Below, one piece after another: positions 47,601 to 57,032 of a DNA stretch of 64,000 nucleotides. The translations under genes and the position numbers were made by a program. The notes beneath the pieces were generated by a model. That model was not told the origin of the DNA. It saw only the letters and a program-made list of their open reading frames with translations, and searched no databases. This DNA comes from Monocercomonoides exilis (taxonomy: Eukaryota > Preaxostyla > Oxymonadida > Polymastigidae), in contig LSRY02000020.1 of NCBI GenBank assembly GCA_001643675.2, positions 1,357,501-1,421,500 of the forward strand, read 5' to 3'. The first letter of the stretch is position 1. Every line of letters begins with the position of its first letter.

Positions 47601-48068
47601 TCATCCTCTTCTTTCTCCTCCTCTTCTTCTTCTTCTTTACCTCCATCATCTTTATCATTATCATCAACCTCTTCTTCTTCCTTCTCCCCTTCTTTTTCAC
47701 ATCCACCCTTAGCCACATTACCATCATCATCATCATCTTCTTCTTCTTCATTTTCTTCTTCTTCTTCTTCTTCTTCTTCTTCTTCTTCTTCTTCTTCTTC
47801 TTCTTCTTCTTCTTCTTCTTCTTCTTCTTCTTCTTCTTCGGGTTTTCCTCTTTCCTCTTTGCCTCCTCCTCCGAAACGCTTATCTCAGCAGTTTTCTGGT
47901 TCGCCCTATTCACCTCAATCGTTTTATCCCTCACAAACTTTTCAGTCACCACCTTATTATTCTTCTATTTCTTCAACTGCTCCTCCGCCTTCTTCTTCAA
48001 TTTCTTCCCCTTCTCCTTCTCCACCATCACCAACTGCCTTCTCATACCACCCCTCATCCCTTTTATAA
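41691..48068 (+). CDS. very large Pumilio/PUF-family RNA-binding protein
   Basis: PUF proteins bind 3' UTRs and control mRNA decay and translation. The ATG at 41691 starts 2125 residues without intron and with a TAA stop. Residues 1 to about 840 are Ser/Gln/Pro-rich and disordered-looking. The PUF domain (about 850-1330) shows seven recognisable repeats. Aligned with human PUM1 R2-R8, their cores are SNYLFQ (884), GTRCVQ (920), SCHVVK (1122), GCTVLQ (1158), GNYVLQ (1194), GSNVIE (1237) and GNYVVQ (1280). R6-R8 keep NYxxQ, SNxxE, NYxxQ, which read U, G, U in known PUFs, so a UGU(A) core target is expected. R1 is not clear. R4 has Cys-His/Lys instead of Asn-His/Gln. An insert of about 180 residues, acidic then Ser-rich, separates R3 and R4. 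The C-terminal 800 residues are Asn/Met-, Ser- and Gln-rich low complexity. Total length is about twice that of animal Pumilio. Confidence 0.9.
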   Translation: MTEIAQSDVKFNSPTISASASITSVQSPSIMQFSQNQTTQALFQSLPGTPSVGSVTTQQPSFFSPNAPSNLVALVYPSPSIDPNTSPSSSSLFVPSSQAPQFQSAAGIYTSPSGIQSLSLPFSIQQITQAASTNQATTILNQYATSPSLTFSPLFQQNMDASSDNKSPSAFSYPIISSTNSINQGDGLNNQSLISPQMQNIQQSSLQLPVDLTSTTNLSSPMTSSLIAALPQPQQIADSKIEDYAACLNKLFPQQLSTAQGTVTANSMSPATLAFTSSQPSMGTSQLLPLSSAAYPGFSSPSGLSFCPGVPSLQIPYPMTFPLPLPQSPFAGDTDISSPSSSSSTNKQSSLDSANTSREQGQHQQQDQLPESASNLQDSQTSSSSSSSSSSFSSSPSISAVSSSSPSPSPLSRSSTDQIQTEKAEGAVYADTSTSQSSSSSSSSSDPSSSGTSSSSGTSSSSSSDDDATTKSSASSSSSNSSNDHPTSTQKSSLSASTTPFVPGRFSEDATSASFSNNSVESKRLNALFCAFPNLSSSDSDPSTASSAVASLSFSSSPPTSSSSSSSSSTSKANTKSNAPSDNIPASAFPLPLPDGFNQSQSNFTAKFTQTSSLNEDSSASSSSSSSSSSSSTSAGTTLPASSTTSSSAPSVPSVPSASSSMPREKLLSLLMSDDEAVVRRAHLIFATSEQGKIMHPSEFAMNSASNPSSSSSSSNSSSNPSSSSSSSSSSSSSSFPSDMPFPATNEEPSMYSKSSNATSQENSSLPQNITQYAMQKQAISTDANSDRKFMFQEKEEAFSTANDKDNEFHYSRVNEHECMMIEEKRENGHMSTRVASSSSSSRGDKKPEPLRPNFHIEPTKELIDYFLCETKGHYVELMKRYTSNYLFQKVIEKGDVNQHVAILKEVGLFLSQLACDFLGTRCVQRLVEAVKDKECLVELFMFGLSRGKSEEKEEGEEGGGEEGDSCADNKEEGKETKGEEDGESIDSADDDERGGYIKDMNEGFKFSLEEKERGESADKTKDALNAMKKKGKGKNSSSKDQTVDMAAEEETKEILKEWRKALFDSEDSTKSSDRKYSTYLSIQSSSSSSSSSSSSSSFFSFSSPYPSPFPSLLSLICDQQSCHVVKKVLFYFPVRQTTCITRAVLHNLPAIVASRHGCTVLQRCLEFAVPSHQNRLFNYIATSCVDMARSPFGNYVLQAVLSQEWCLNGQSFHLLRRQIVETLASHLKHLATDKCGSNVIEKFISIKPLSKQWADARNVLLETLVESPDLLFITRDRFGNYVVQAALNTSTPVQRMRLIERIRPSLPALKSTTFYYKLASLMLDPHANGAGGSSGMGEYLNATVNTNMNMSVNANAGSGAGATSNAISNSNMNMNTNTSVTSGINANVNVNAPINPSLTSGMNSAMTSGMNPGLTLSVNVNTNTNTNMNANSNINSNGSVSGDSVSGINTPTSVSSFSSYASSSTYSSSRSHISHPQRSYNRNAGSLPYHQSTALFPPPPPSSSSFSSSSSTFSSSSSSNPSSNSTSSSASYFPAHNSVSSTRSYRHSNRRNTTSSSPSSSPSPSPSPNSFSTYSTIPSSSSSSSSSSSSSSSSSSSSSSYSHPTYYSQKYSVAHLNNPPRSQHTLSPSPSSFSTYSTFPSSSSSSSSSSSTPSSTTTPSSSSSSPSPSPSSTPSSSSSSSSSSSYFHTFRQPPPLLEASTEPNSYRFHPPPSANPPINTPLAQLSFPPPLHPSQNQPQPQPQPLSQSLSQPQSMLQSQTQSQSQSQSQSQSQLRPLHTTLYRQTAFQPDLTQQPQQIQQIPQMQSIQSQPQLQSQQQSYLYPSSQEQLTQHPQYPQAHPFSFNQHIPPSQQPSQQLQYTKQNERAQPIQSQPLRYYNQNTSFAYPPPSSQAYSSIYPNSSAVSAASVIRTPSTSSSFSSYSSSSPSPSSSSFPSSAATTTTSSFSQSPPPLPPPFSSPPQIYPSSSSLSSSSFSSSSSSSLPPSSLSLSSTSSSSFSPSFSHPPLATLPSSSSSSSSSFSSSSSSSSSSSSSSSSSSSSSSSSSSSSSGFPLSSLPPPPKRLSQQFSGSPYSPQSFYPSQTFQSPPYYSSISSTAPPPSSSISSPSPSPPSPTAFSYHPSSLL
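47753..47839 (+). repeat. (TTC)29 microsatellite coding for poly-Ser
   Basis: A perfect run of 29 TTC units near the end of the Pumilio gene, read in frame as TCT (Ser). It is the longest pure run among many Ser tracts in this gene and is expected to vary in length between strains. Confidence 0.9.
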
Positions 48069-48424
48069 TCTTTGCCCCAACATCCTTGTTTTCTTCGCAT
48101 TTAGTTTTGTTTTTGTTTTATTTTTTATGATTTTTTATGATTTTTTATGATTTCTTATGATTTCTTATGATTTCTTATGATTTTTATTCGTTTTAAATTT
48201 GTTTGATTTTTATTTATTTATTTATAAAAATATTTTTATCCTTTTAAAGTTTAATATGATTCCACTCTTTATTTTTAATGTTTTTTTATTCATATTTTTA
48301 TTTTTTTCCTTTCTTACAGAAACAGTTTTGCTCATTTTCTATAAGACAAACTTATGTTGGATATTTTCTTTACAATATTTTTATAAATTGTTACTTGCAA
48401 ATCTAATTAGTTTTTCATATACTT
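48069..48424. other. 3' flank of the Pumilio gene
   Basis: T-rich sequence without a supported gene. It holds the decamer repeat at 48121-48180 and leads into the first recognisable remnants of 5S spacer. Confidence 0.55.
48121..48180 (+). repeat. decamer tandem repeat, T-tracts in helical phase
   Basis: Six consecutive 10-base units: three TTTTTTATGA followed by three TTTCTTATGA, with partial units on either side. T-tracts recur every 10 bases, close to one helical turn, an arrangement known to bend DNA. The repeat starts about 50 bases after the Pumilio stop codon. Confidence 0.9.
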
Positions 48425-49920
48425 TCACTTTCACTCACTCTATAGTCTTATCACTATCTCACTCATCACTCACTCATCACTCACTCTTATATTTTATGAA
48501 TTCAATCAATTTTCATAATTTTTCAACCTTTTTCAATTCATTTTCAGAATTTTATTTTTTTCTTTTTCTTTTGTTTCTTTTTCACTTTTTTTCAAAGCAA
48601 AGCGAGCTAAATATTTTGACATTTCATTTCCATCTTGAAAGGAAGCCCTTTTTGAGATTTGTATATCAAATTATTGTAAGCAAATGTATTTAATAATATC
48701 CTTTGTATGTTTATCAAGCTTTTTGAATTTTTGACTTTTCCAATTCATTTTAACAAAACAAATTATCAATTGTCATCATAATACAAAATTTTATTATTTC
48801 AAACAAGGGGAAAAAAGAGCATTTGAATAAAATAGCAAGTTTAAATGAAGGAAATCAAAGAAAAAAATTCTGAAAAAAGCGAAAATGAAAGGAAGAAGAA
48901 AATCGTTTTCAGAAGGAAAGAGAGGAGAAGAAGATAAATGAAGAGAAAAAGAAAAGGAAAATAATAAGAAGAGAAAGAGAAAGAGAAAGAAAAAGAAAAA
49001 ATTTGGAATCAAAGGAAAAGGAAAGAAGAGAAAAGAAGGGTTAAAGTGAAAAGAAAATTTAATGATGAAACAGAAAGAAAAGAAAAAAAAGAAAAAAGGG
49101 AAAAGAGAAAAGAAAAATACAACTGGGTTTTTCCGTCACCCTTCTTTACTAACCCAGCGTTCCGCTTTTCGAGGTCTGAAGGGATCCGTGCGTATGACCA
49201 ACTATGGCCGTGCTTATGACACAATCAAGTCAACCATCCATTTTATTTTTCCCCCAATATCTTCTTTTCTTTTCTCGATCTTCAGCTCTCCACTCTCTTT
49301 GCAATTTCTTTTCTTATTATCAAAATATCTTTCCCAATGCATTATCTCTTCTTTTCTTCCTCTTTCTCTTCAGGGCTTTCTTCTTCTTGTTTCACAATTC
49401 ACATTCACCTCCACTCCTTTTAATTACCACTTCACTCCAATTTCTTTCCTCATTTTCTTTTCCCATTCTCATCCTCCAATTTTTTTCAAAGTTCAGCCAT
49501 TCATTCACTCACTCAATCACTCACTCAAGCACTCCTCACTCTACTCACTCAACATTTATGAATTCTCTTAAGACTACTCACTCACTACTTCCTCACTACT
49601 TCATTTGCTATAATGCTCATTTAACTACACCACACCTCTTTCTTCTTATCTTCACTTCAATCTACATCTGCTGTTATTTCTTCCTCCACTGAAGCATCAC
49701 TCTGGTCACAGACTCACCACTCATCAAACTACCACTCAATTATTCATCTTTATGAATTCAATCAAAAATTCACAATTCTTTCAAATTCAATTTCAAATTC
49801 ATTCAATCTACGAACTGTTTTCTATTTCTTTTTTTTTTTTTTTTTTCACTTTCTCTTTCATTTAATTTTGAAATATTCAATCAATGTTTTCTCAAATATT
49901 CCAAATGAATTTTCGTTGGA
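48425..49920 (-). repeat. decayed 5S unit at the inner edge of the right array
   Basis: Pieces of right-type spacer appear in the expected order but with many substitutions and gaps. There is a short degenerate CACT run and a TTTTATGAATTCAATCAATT block at 48430-48530, then a purine-rich 3' spacer at about 48800-49110, the 5S pseudogene, a 5' spacer to about 49500, and a second degenerate CACT run at about 49500-49560. The unique stretch at about 48590-48780 between the first two pieces matches nothing else here. Confidence 0.75.
49117..49213 (-). pseudogene. 5S rRNA pseudogene
   Basis: About 97 bases remain of 115. Read on the minus strand, it keeps CCATAGTTGGTCATACGCAC and CGCTGGGTTAGTA. 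Box A is shortened (CGAAAAGCGG), box C is broken (AAGAAGGGTGACGG), and the two arms of helix I no longer match. The TATA-like box upstream has become AATAAAAT. A functional product is unlikely. Confidence 0.9.
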
Positions 49921-50228
49921 AAATTTCTTATTTTTCATTTTCTCATTCAAGTAATCAGATTCATCTATCAGAAGGAGAATCAGATCGTCTCAAAGCGGCA
50001 CAGAAGGAGAAGAATCTTAACAGAAGGTTTTTAAGCATCTTTAACATTTCTCACAAAGAAGCAGATTTGAGATGGGAAATAGAAGAGACAAAGAATGAGG
50101 AGAGAATAAAAGCAGAAGTTTATAATGAAGGCAAAGACAGAAAGAAAAGAGAAAGCGGAGAGAAAGCGAAAATGAAAGGAAGAAGAAAAGAGAGAGGAGA
50201 GAGAGAAAGAGGAGAAGAAGATAAATGA
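49884..50228 (+). other. open frame through a diverged 5S spacer (possible exon)
   Basis: An ATG opens 114 codons that run through sequence aligning with the right-type spacer, including the stretch matching TTTGAGATGGGAAATAGAAG. Array spacers have stops in this frame; here the matching positions differ (for example GAG and GCAGAA replace stop-containing sequence). A segment at about 49950-50030 replaces low-complexity spacer with sequence reading LSEGESDRLKAAQKEKN. The peptide is Lys/Arg/Glu-rich. The frame ends 4 bases before the next open frame starts in another phase, so a frameshift or unseen intron could join them. I do not recognise a family. Confidence 0.35.
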
Positions 50229-50232
50229 ATGA

Positions 50233-50898
50233 GAAAAAAGAAAAGGAATAAGAAAGAGGAAGAAAGAGAAAGAAAAAAGAAAGAAATTTGGAATAAAAGG
50301 AAAAGGAGGGAAGAAGGAAAAAGAAAAGGCTGATAAAGCGGACGATAAAAAGCGGGACAAACAAAGTGAAGTAGAAGGAAGCAGCCACAGCCATCATTCT
50401 GAACATAAACAAAAGGAACAAGATGAGAAAGAAAAAAGTGCTGCAATTGAAGAAAAGCAGGCTACAGAAAAAAAAGAAGTGAACACAAAGGAAGAGGACA
50501 AAGCCCCACGCTCTTCAATCGCTAAAGCTGATAAGGAAAAGGATTCAAAGAATCTGAAACATCATAGTTATCATCATCGTCATCATCGCCACAGCAGAGG
50601 AAGAAAAGACAAAAGAGATGATGAATCAGAATCTTCTTCGTCTTCTTCTTCGCCTTCATCATCATCTTCTTCTTCTAGTCGCAGCTCTTCCTCTTCGCCT
50701 TCATCTTCTTCTGTTTCTGATAATGAACGTATTCAGGATAACAAGGAAAAAGCAAGCAAGCAGAAAGACGATCTTGCAAAGTCCAAAAGAGAAAGAGAAG
50801 AAGAAAAGAAGCACAGAAGACATCACCACAGCTCTGAAAGTGATGTTTCTGATGAAGATGACAGAAATTCTAGAAAAGAGAAGAATAAATCTCGTTGA
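50233..50898 (+). pseudogene. 5'-truncated Lys/Glu/Ser/His-rich coding sequence inside the 5S array
   Basis: The frame is open from just after a TGA at 50230-50232 to a TGA at 50896-50898 (221 codons) and has no in-frame ATG, so it is a gene fragment or a later exon. The first 30 or so codons are right-type 5S spacer (matching AAATTTGGAATAAAAGG). From about 50325 the sequence becomes non-repetitive and coding-like: KADKADDKKRDKQSEVEGSS, then a HHSYHHRHHRHSRGRKDKR stretch, a Ser tract with Pro and Arg, and a closing KREREEEKKHRRHHHSSESD region. This composition resembles the charged RS-like tails of nuclear splicing or chromatin proteins, but no domain is visible. It occupies the place where a 5S gene would be expected. 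A functional gene joined to the preceding open frame is possible. Confidence 0.5.
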
Positions 50899-51938
50899 AG
50901 TTCCGTTGGTTAGAAAACACATTGCTTCTCAAATCTTTTACTTTCAAATGTTCATTCATTATTAACTCAACTATTGCTTCTTTCACTAATCTCATCACTT
51001 ACTCACTCACTCACTCACTCATGTTTAACAACAAAAACAATTCACTACTAAATCATTACCTCATAAACTGACTCCTCACAAACTATTAACATCACTCACT
51101 CACTCACTCACTTTGCTTTTTACTCACTGAAAACTCAAATTTTAAGGAGTACACCACTCATTCAAGATCAAAAACTTTACTTCGAAATCACTCACTTAAT
51201 TATTCATTTTATGAATTCAATCAATATTTCAGAAATTTTTTGACACAATTCAATTTCACATTCATTTATTGGAAATGTTTTTCTTTCGTTTTGAACGACT
51301 GTTTTCTATGATAAAGACTGATATCAATCAATTCTTTTCTCATTTTGAATATTGAAAATGTTTTATTTTTTCAGTTTCCAATGCAATATATGAATTCAAA
51401 ACATTTAGTATTCAATGAGATGAATTCTTATTTTGTCTTTTTGTTCATTCAATTAATCATTTATTCATCTATCCATTTGCACTTTCTTTTCTCTCTCATT
51501 TTCTTTTTCTTTCTTTCTTTTTCCAATTCTTAACATTTTGTTTTTACTCATCTTTAACATTTCTCTTTAAGAATTTTATTTGAGATGGGAATAGAAGGAA
51601 TAGAAAACATGAGGATTGAATAAAATATAAGTTTATAATGAAGGCAAAATGAAAGAAAAGCGAAAGCGGAATTAAAGAAAAATGAAAGGAAGAAGAAAAA
51701 TTAGAGGAGAGGAGAGGAGAAGAGAGGAGAAGAAGATAAATGAATGAGAAAATGAAAAGGAAAAGGAATAAGAAAGAGAAAGAGAAAGAGAAAGAAAGAA
51801 AAAAAAGAAATTTGGAATAAAAGGAAAAGGAGGGAAAGAAGGAAAAGAAAAGGTTAAAGATGAAAAAGAAAAGAAAATGAATAGAAACAGAAAAAGAAAA
51901 AAAGAAAAAAAAAGAAAAAAAGAGGAAAAGAGAAAAAG

Positions 51939-51942
51939 AAAA
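51939..51942 (-). terminator. Pol III T-run terminator (representative, right array)
   Basis: AAAA on the + strand, i.e. T4 directly behind helix I of copy R1 on its own strand, followed by C and further T-runs. Confidence 0.8.
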
Positions 51943-52057
51943 GCTACAGCACTGGGTTTTTCCAGGCGGTCACCCATCCAAGTACTAACCCAGCGTTGGC
52001 CGCTTAACTTCGGAGGTCTGAAGGGATCCGGTGCGTATGACCAACTATGGCCGTAGC
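51943..52057 (-). rRNA. 5S: 5S ribosomal RNA, copy R1
   Basis: On the minus strand the 115 bases read the same as the left-array consensus by eye, including box A, box C and helix I. It is the first intact gene after the decayed edge. Confidence 0.97.
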
Positions 52058-52081
52058 TCACACACACTCCCTCAACCATCC

Positions 52082-52089
52082 CTTTTATA
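52082..52089 (-). promoter_or_regulatory. TATA-like box of 5S gene (representative, right array)
   Basis: TATAAAAG on the minus strand at -32 to -25 of copy R1, the same distance as in the left array. The block from the box to the gene differs from the left version by a single base (GAGGGAGTG against GAGGAAGTG). Confidence 0.75.
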
Positions 52090-52395
52090 ATCTTCCCCCA
52101 ACTATCCTTCTTTTCTTTCTTTCTTTCTATCTTTCTCTTTCTCTCTCTTTCTTTCTCTCTTTTTCAATTTCTTTTCTTATTATCAAAATATCTTTCCCAA
52201 TCATTATCTCTATCTTTTCTCTTCCTCTTTCTCTTCAACTATAACTTTCTTCTTCTTTCTTTCACACATTCACATTCACACCCTCCCACTCTCTTTTAAT
52301 TACCACTTCACTCTTTCCACTTTCTTTCCCTCATTCCTTCTTTTCCTCATTCTCATCCTCTCTCACTCTTTCACTTTCAAAGTTCATTCATTCAT

Positions 52396-52598
52396 TCACT
52401 CACTCACTCACTCACTCACTCACTCACTCACTCACTCACTCACTCACTCACTCACTCACTCACTCACTCACTCACTCACTCACTCACTCACTCACTCACT
52501 CACTCACTCACTCACTCACTCACTCACTCACTCACTCACTCACTCACTCACTCACTCACTCACTCACTCACTCACTCACTCACTCACTCACTCACTCA
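52396..52598. repeat. (CACT)n tract, unit R1-R2
   Basis: About 50 perfect tetranucleotide copies over about 203 bases. Left-array units have only about five copies here. Confidence 0.93.
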
Positions 52599-53334
52599 AT
52601 TATTCATTTTATGAATTCAATCAATATTTCACAATTCTTTCAACCATTCAATTTCACATTCATTCAATCCCTCACGAACTGTTTTCTCCTTCTCTTTCTC
52701 TTTCTCTTTCTCTTTTTCTTTCACTTTCTCTTTCACTTTAACTTTTGAAATCGCTTCACATCATTGTGTTTCTCATAATATTCCATTTGAATGTTCGTTG
52801 GATGATTTCTTATTTTTCTTTTTCATTCATTCAATTAATCATTTATTCATCTATCCATTTGCACTTTCTTTTCTCTCTCATTTTCTTTTTCTTTCTTTCT
52901 TTTTTCGAATTCTTAACATTTTGTTTTTACTCATCTTTAACATTTCTCTTTAAGAATTTTATTTGAGATGGGAAATAGAAGGGGGGAAAAAATGAGGATT
53001 GAATAAAATATAAGTTTATAATGAAGGCAAAATGGAAAGAAAAGCGAAAGCGGAAAGAAAGCGAAAAATGAAAGGAAGAAGAAAAGAGAGGAGAGGAGAG
53101 GAGAAGAGAGGAGAAGAAGATAAATGAATGAGAAAAAGAAAAGGAAAAGGAATAAGAAAGAGAAAGAGAAAGAGAAAGAGAAAGAAAAAAGAAAGAAATT
53201 TGGAATAAAAGGGAAAAGGAGGGAAAGAAGGGAAAAGAGAAAGGTTAAAGGTGAAAAAGAAAAGAAAATGAATAGAAACAGAAAAAGAAAAAAAGAAAAA
53301 AAAAGAAAAAAAGAGGAAAAAGAGAAAAAGAAAA

Positions 53335-53449
53335 GCTACAGCACTGGGTTTTTCCAGGCGGTCACCCATCCAAGTACTAACCCAGCGTTGGCCGCTTAAC
53401 TTCGGAGGTCTGAAGGGATCCGGTGCGTATGACCAACTATGGCCGTAGC
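53335..53449 (-). rRNA. 5S: 5S ribosomal RNA, copy R2
   Basis: Complete copy, 1392 bases beyond R1. Confidence 0.97.
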
Positions 53450-53521
53450 TCACACACACTCCCTCAACCATCCCTTTTATAATCTTCCCCCAACTATCCT
53501 TCTTTTCTTTCTTTCTTTCTA

Positions 53522-53552
<31 letters not shown>

Positions 53553-53790
53553 CTCTTTTTCAATTTCTTTTCTTATTATCAAAATATCTTTCCCAATCAT
53601 TATCTCTATCTTTTCTCTTCCTCTTTCTCTTCAACTATAACTTTCTTCTTCTTTCTTTCACACATTCACATTCACACCCTCCCACTCTCTTTTAATTACC
53701 ACTTCACTCTTTCCACTTTCTTTCCCTCATTCCTTCTTTTCCTCATTCTCATCCTCTCTCACTCTTTCACTTTCAAAGTTCATTCATTCA

Positions 53791-54046
53791 TTCACTCACT
53801 CACTCACTCACTCACTCACTCACTCACTCTCACTCACTCACTCACTCACTCACTCACTCACTCACTCACTCACTCACTCACTCTCACTCACTCACTCACT
53901 CACTCACTCACTCACTCACTCTCACTCACTCACTCACTCTCACTCACTCTCACTCTCACTCACTCACTCACTCACTCACTCACTCACTCACTCACTCACT
54001 CACTCACTCACTCACTCACTCACTCACTCACTCACTCACTCACTCA
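53791..54046. repeat. (CACT)n tract, unit R2-R3
   Basis: About 256 bases, broken by several CTCTCACT interruptions that split it into sub-blocks. Confidence 0.93.
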
Positions 54047-54786
54047 ATTATTCATTTTATGAATTCAATCAATATTTCACAATTCTTTCAACCATTCAAT
54101 TTCACATTCATTCAATCCCTCACGAACTGTTTTCTCCTTCTCTTTCTCTTTCTCTTTCTCTTTTTCTTTCACTTTCTCTTTCACTTTAACTTTTGAAATC
54201 GCTTCACATCATTGTGTTTCTCATAATATTCCATTTGAATGTTCGTTGGATGATTTCTTATTTTTCTTTTTCATTCATTCAATTAATCATTTATTCATCT
54301 ATCCATTTGCACTTTCTTTTCTCTCTCATTTTCTTTTTCTTTCTTTCTTTTTTCGAATTCTTAACATTTTGTTTTTACTCATCTTTAACATTTCTCTTTA
54401 AGAATTTTATTTGAGATGGGAAATAGAAGGGGGGAAAAAATGAGGATTGAATAAAATATAAGTTTATAATGAAGGCAAAATGGAAAGAAAAGCGAAAGCG
54501 GAAAGAAAGCGAAAAATGAAAGGAAGAAGAAAAGAGAGGAGAGGAGAGGAGAAGAGAGGAGAAGAAGATAAATGAATGAGAAAAAGAAAAGGAAAAGGAA
54601 TAAGAAAGAGAAAGAGAAAGAGAAAGAGAAAGAAAAAAAGAAAGAAATTTGGAATAAAAGGGAAAAGGAGGGAAAGAAGGGAAAAGAGAAAGGTTAAAGG
54701 TGAAAAAGAAAAGAAAATGAATAGAAACAGAAAAAGAAAAAAAAGAAAAAAAAAAGAAAAAAAAGAGGAAAAAGAGAAAAAGAAAA

Positions 54787-54901
54787 GCTACAGCACTGGG
54801 TTTTTCCAGGCGGTCACCCATCCAAGTACTAACCCAGCGTTGGCCGCTTAACTTCGGAGGTCTGAAGGGATCCGGTGCGTATGACCAACTATGGCCGTAG
54901 C
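54787..54901 (-). rRNA. 5S: 5S ribosomal RNA, copy R3
   Basis: Complete copy, 1452 bases beyond R2. Confidence 0.97.
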
Positions 54902-54969
54902 TCACACACACTCCCTCAACCATCCCTTTTATAATCTTCCCCCAACTATCCTTCTTTTCTTTCTTTCTT

Positions 54970-55000
<31 letters not shown>

Positions 55001-55233
55001 TTCAATTTCTTTTCTTATTATCAAAATATCTTTCCCAATCATTATCTCTATCTTTTCTCTTCCTCTTTCTCTTCAACTATAACTTTCTTCTTCTTTCTTT
55101 CACACATTCACATTCACACCCTCCCACTCTCTTTTAATTACCACTTCACTCTTTCCACTTTCTTTCCCTCATTCCTTCTTTTCCTCATTCTCATCCTCTC
55201 TCACTCTTTCACTTTCAAAGTTCATTCATTCAT

Positions 55234-55835
55234 TCACTCACTCACTCACTCACTCACTCACTCACTCACTCACTCACTCACTCACTCACTCACTCACTCA
55301 CTCACTCACTCTCACTCACTCACTCACTCCTCACTCACTCACTCACTCACTCACTCACTCTCACTCACTCACTCACTCACTCACTCACTCACTCACTCAC
55401 TCACTCTCACTCACTCACTCACTCACTCACTCACTCACTCACTCACTCACTCTCACTCACTCACTCACTCACTCACTCACTCACTCACTCACTCACTCAC
55501 TCACTCACTCACTCTCACTCACTCACTCACTCACTCACTCACTCACTCTCACTCACTCACTCACTCTCACTCACTCACTCACTCACTCACTCACTCACTC
55601 TCACTCACTCACTCACTCACTCACTCACTCACTCACTCACTCACTCACTCACTCACTCACTCACTCACTCACTCACTCACTCACTCACTCACTCACTCAC
55701 TCACTCACTCACTCACTCACTCACTCACTCACTCACTCACTCACTCACTCACTCACTCACTCACTCACTCACTCACTCACTCACTCACTCACTCACTCAC
55801 TCACTCACTCACTCACTCACTCACTCACTCACTCA
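55234..55835. repeat. (CACT)n tract, unit R3-R4 (longest)
   Basis: About 602 bases. The left two thirds contain repeated CTCTCACT interruptions and one TCCTCACT; the right third is a long uninterrupted run. Confidence 0.93.
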
Positions 55836-56573
55836 ATTATTCATTTTATGAATTCAATCAATATTTCACAATTCTTTCAACCATTCAATTTCACATTCAT
55901 TCAATCCCTCACGAACTGTTTTCTCCTTCTCTTTCTCTTTCTCTTTTCTCTTTTTCTTTCACTTTCTCTTTCACTTTAACTTTTGAAATCGCTTCACATC
56001 ATTGTGTTTCTCATAATATTCCATTTGAATGTTCGTTGGATGATTTCTTATTTTTCTTTTTCATTCATTCAATTAATCATTTATTCATCTATCCATTTGC
56101 ACTTTCTTTTTCTCTCTCATTTTCTTTTTTCTTTTCTTTCTTTTTTCGAATTCTTAACATTTTGTTTTTACTCATCTTTAACATTTCTCTTTAAGAATTT
56201 TATTTGAGATGGGAAATAGAAGGGGGGAAAAAATGAGGATTGAATAAAATATAAGTTTATAATGAAGGCAAAATGGAAAGAAAAGCGAAAGCGGAAAGAA
56301 AGCGAAAAATGAAAGGAAGAAGAAAAGAGAGGAGAGGAGAGGAGAAGAGAGGAGAAGAAGATAAATGAATGAGAAAAAGAAAAGGAAAAGGAATAAGAAA
56401 GAGAAAGAGAAAGAGAAAGAAAAAAGAAAGAAATTTGGAATAAAAGGGAAAAGGAGGGAAAGAAGGGAAAAGAGAAAGGTTAAAGGTGAAAAAGAAAAGA
56501 AAATGAATAGAAACAGAAAAAGAAAAAAAAGAAAAAAAAAAGAAAAAAAAGAGGAAAAAGAGAAAAAGAAAAA

Positions 56574-56688
56574 GCTACAGCACTGGGTTTTTCCAGGCGG
56601 TCACCCATCCAAGTACTAACCCAGCGTTGGCCGCTTAACTTCGGAGGTCTGAAGGGATCCGGTGCGTATGACCAACTATGGCCGTAGC
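56574..56688 (-). rRNA. 5S: 5S ribosomal RNA, copy R4
   Basis: Complete copy, 1787 bases beyond R3. The T-run behind it is one base longer (T5) than in its neighbours. Confidence 0.97.
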
Positions 56689-56760
56689 TCACACACACTC
56701 CCTCAACCATCCCTTTTATAATCTTCCCCCAACTATCCTTCTTTTCTTTCTTTCTTTCTA

Positions 56761-56791
<31 letters not shown>

Positions 56792-57032
56792 CTCTTTTTC
56801 AATTTCTTTTCTTATTATCAAAATATCTTTCCCAATCATTATCTCTATCTTTTCTCTTCCTCTTTCTCTTCAACTATAACTTTCTTCTTCTTTCTTTCAC
56901 ACATTCACATTCACACCCTCCCACTCTCTTTTTAATTACCACTTCACTCTTTCCACTTTCTTTCCCTCATTCCTTCTTTTCCTCATTCTCATCCTCTCTC
57001 ACTCTTTTCACTTTCAAAGTTCATTCATTCAT

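Noticed and set aside
50041-50446. Minus-strand Phe/Ser/Leu-rich frames opposite the charged coding fragment
   Set aside because: They are antisense to the Lys/Glu-rich sequence and purely compositional.
51672-52079. Frames containing RPPKLSGQRWVSTWMGDRLEKPSAVAF in the right array
   Set aside because: Direct translation of the 5S rRNA gene, which is conserved as RNA.
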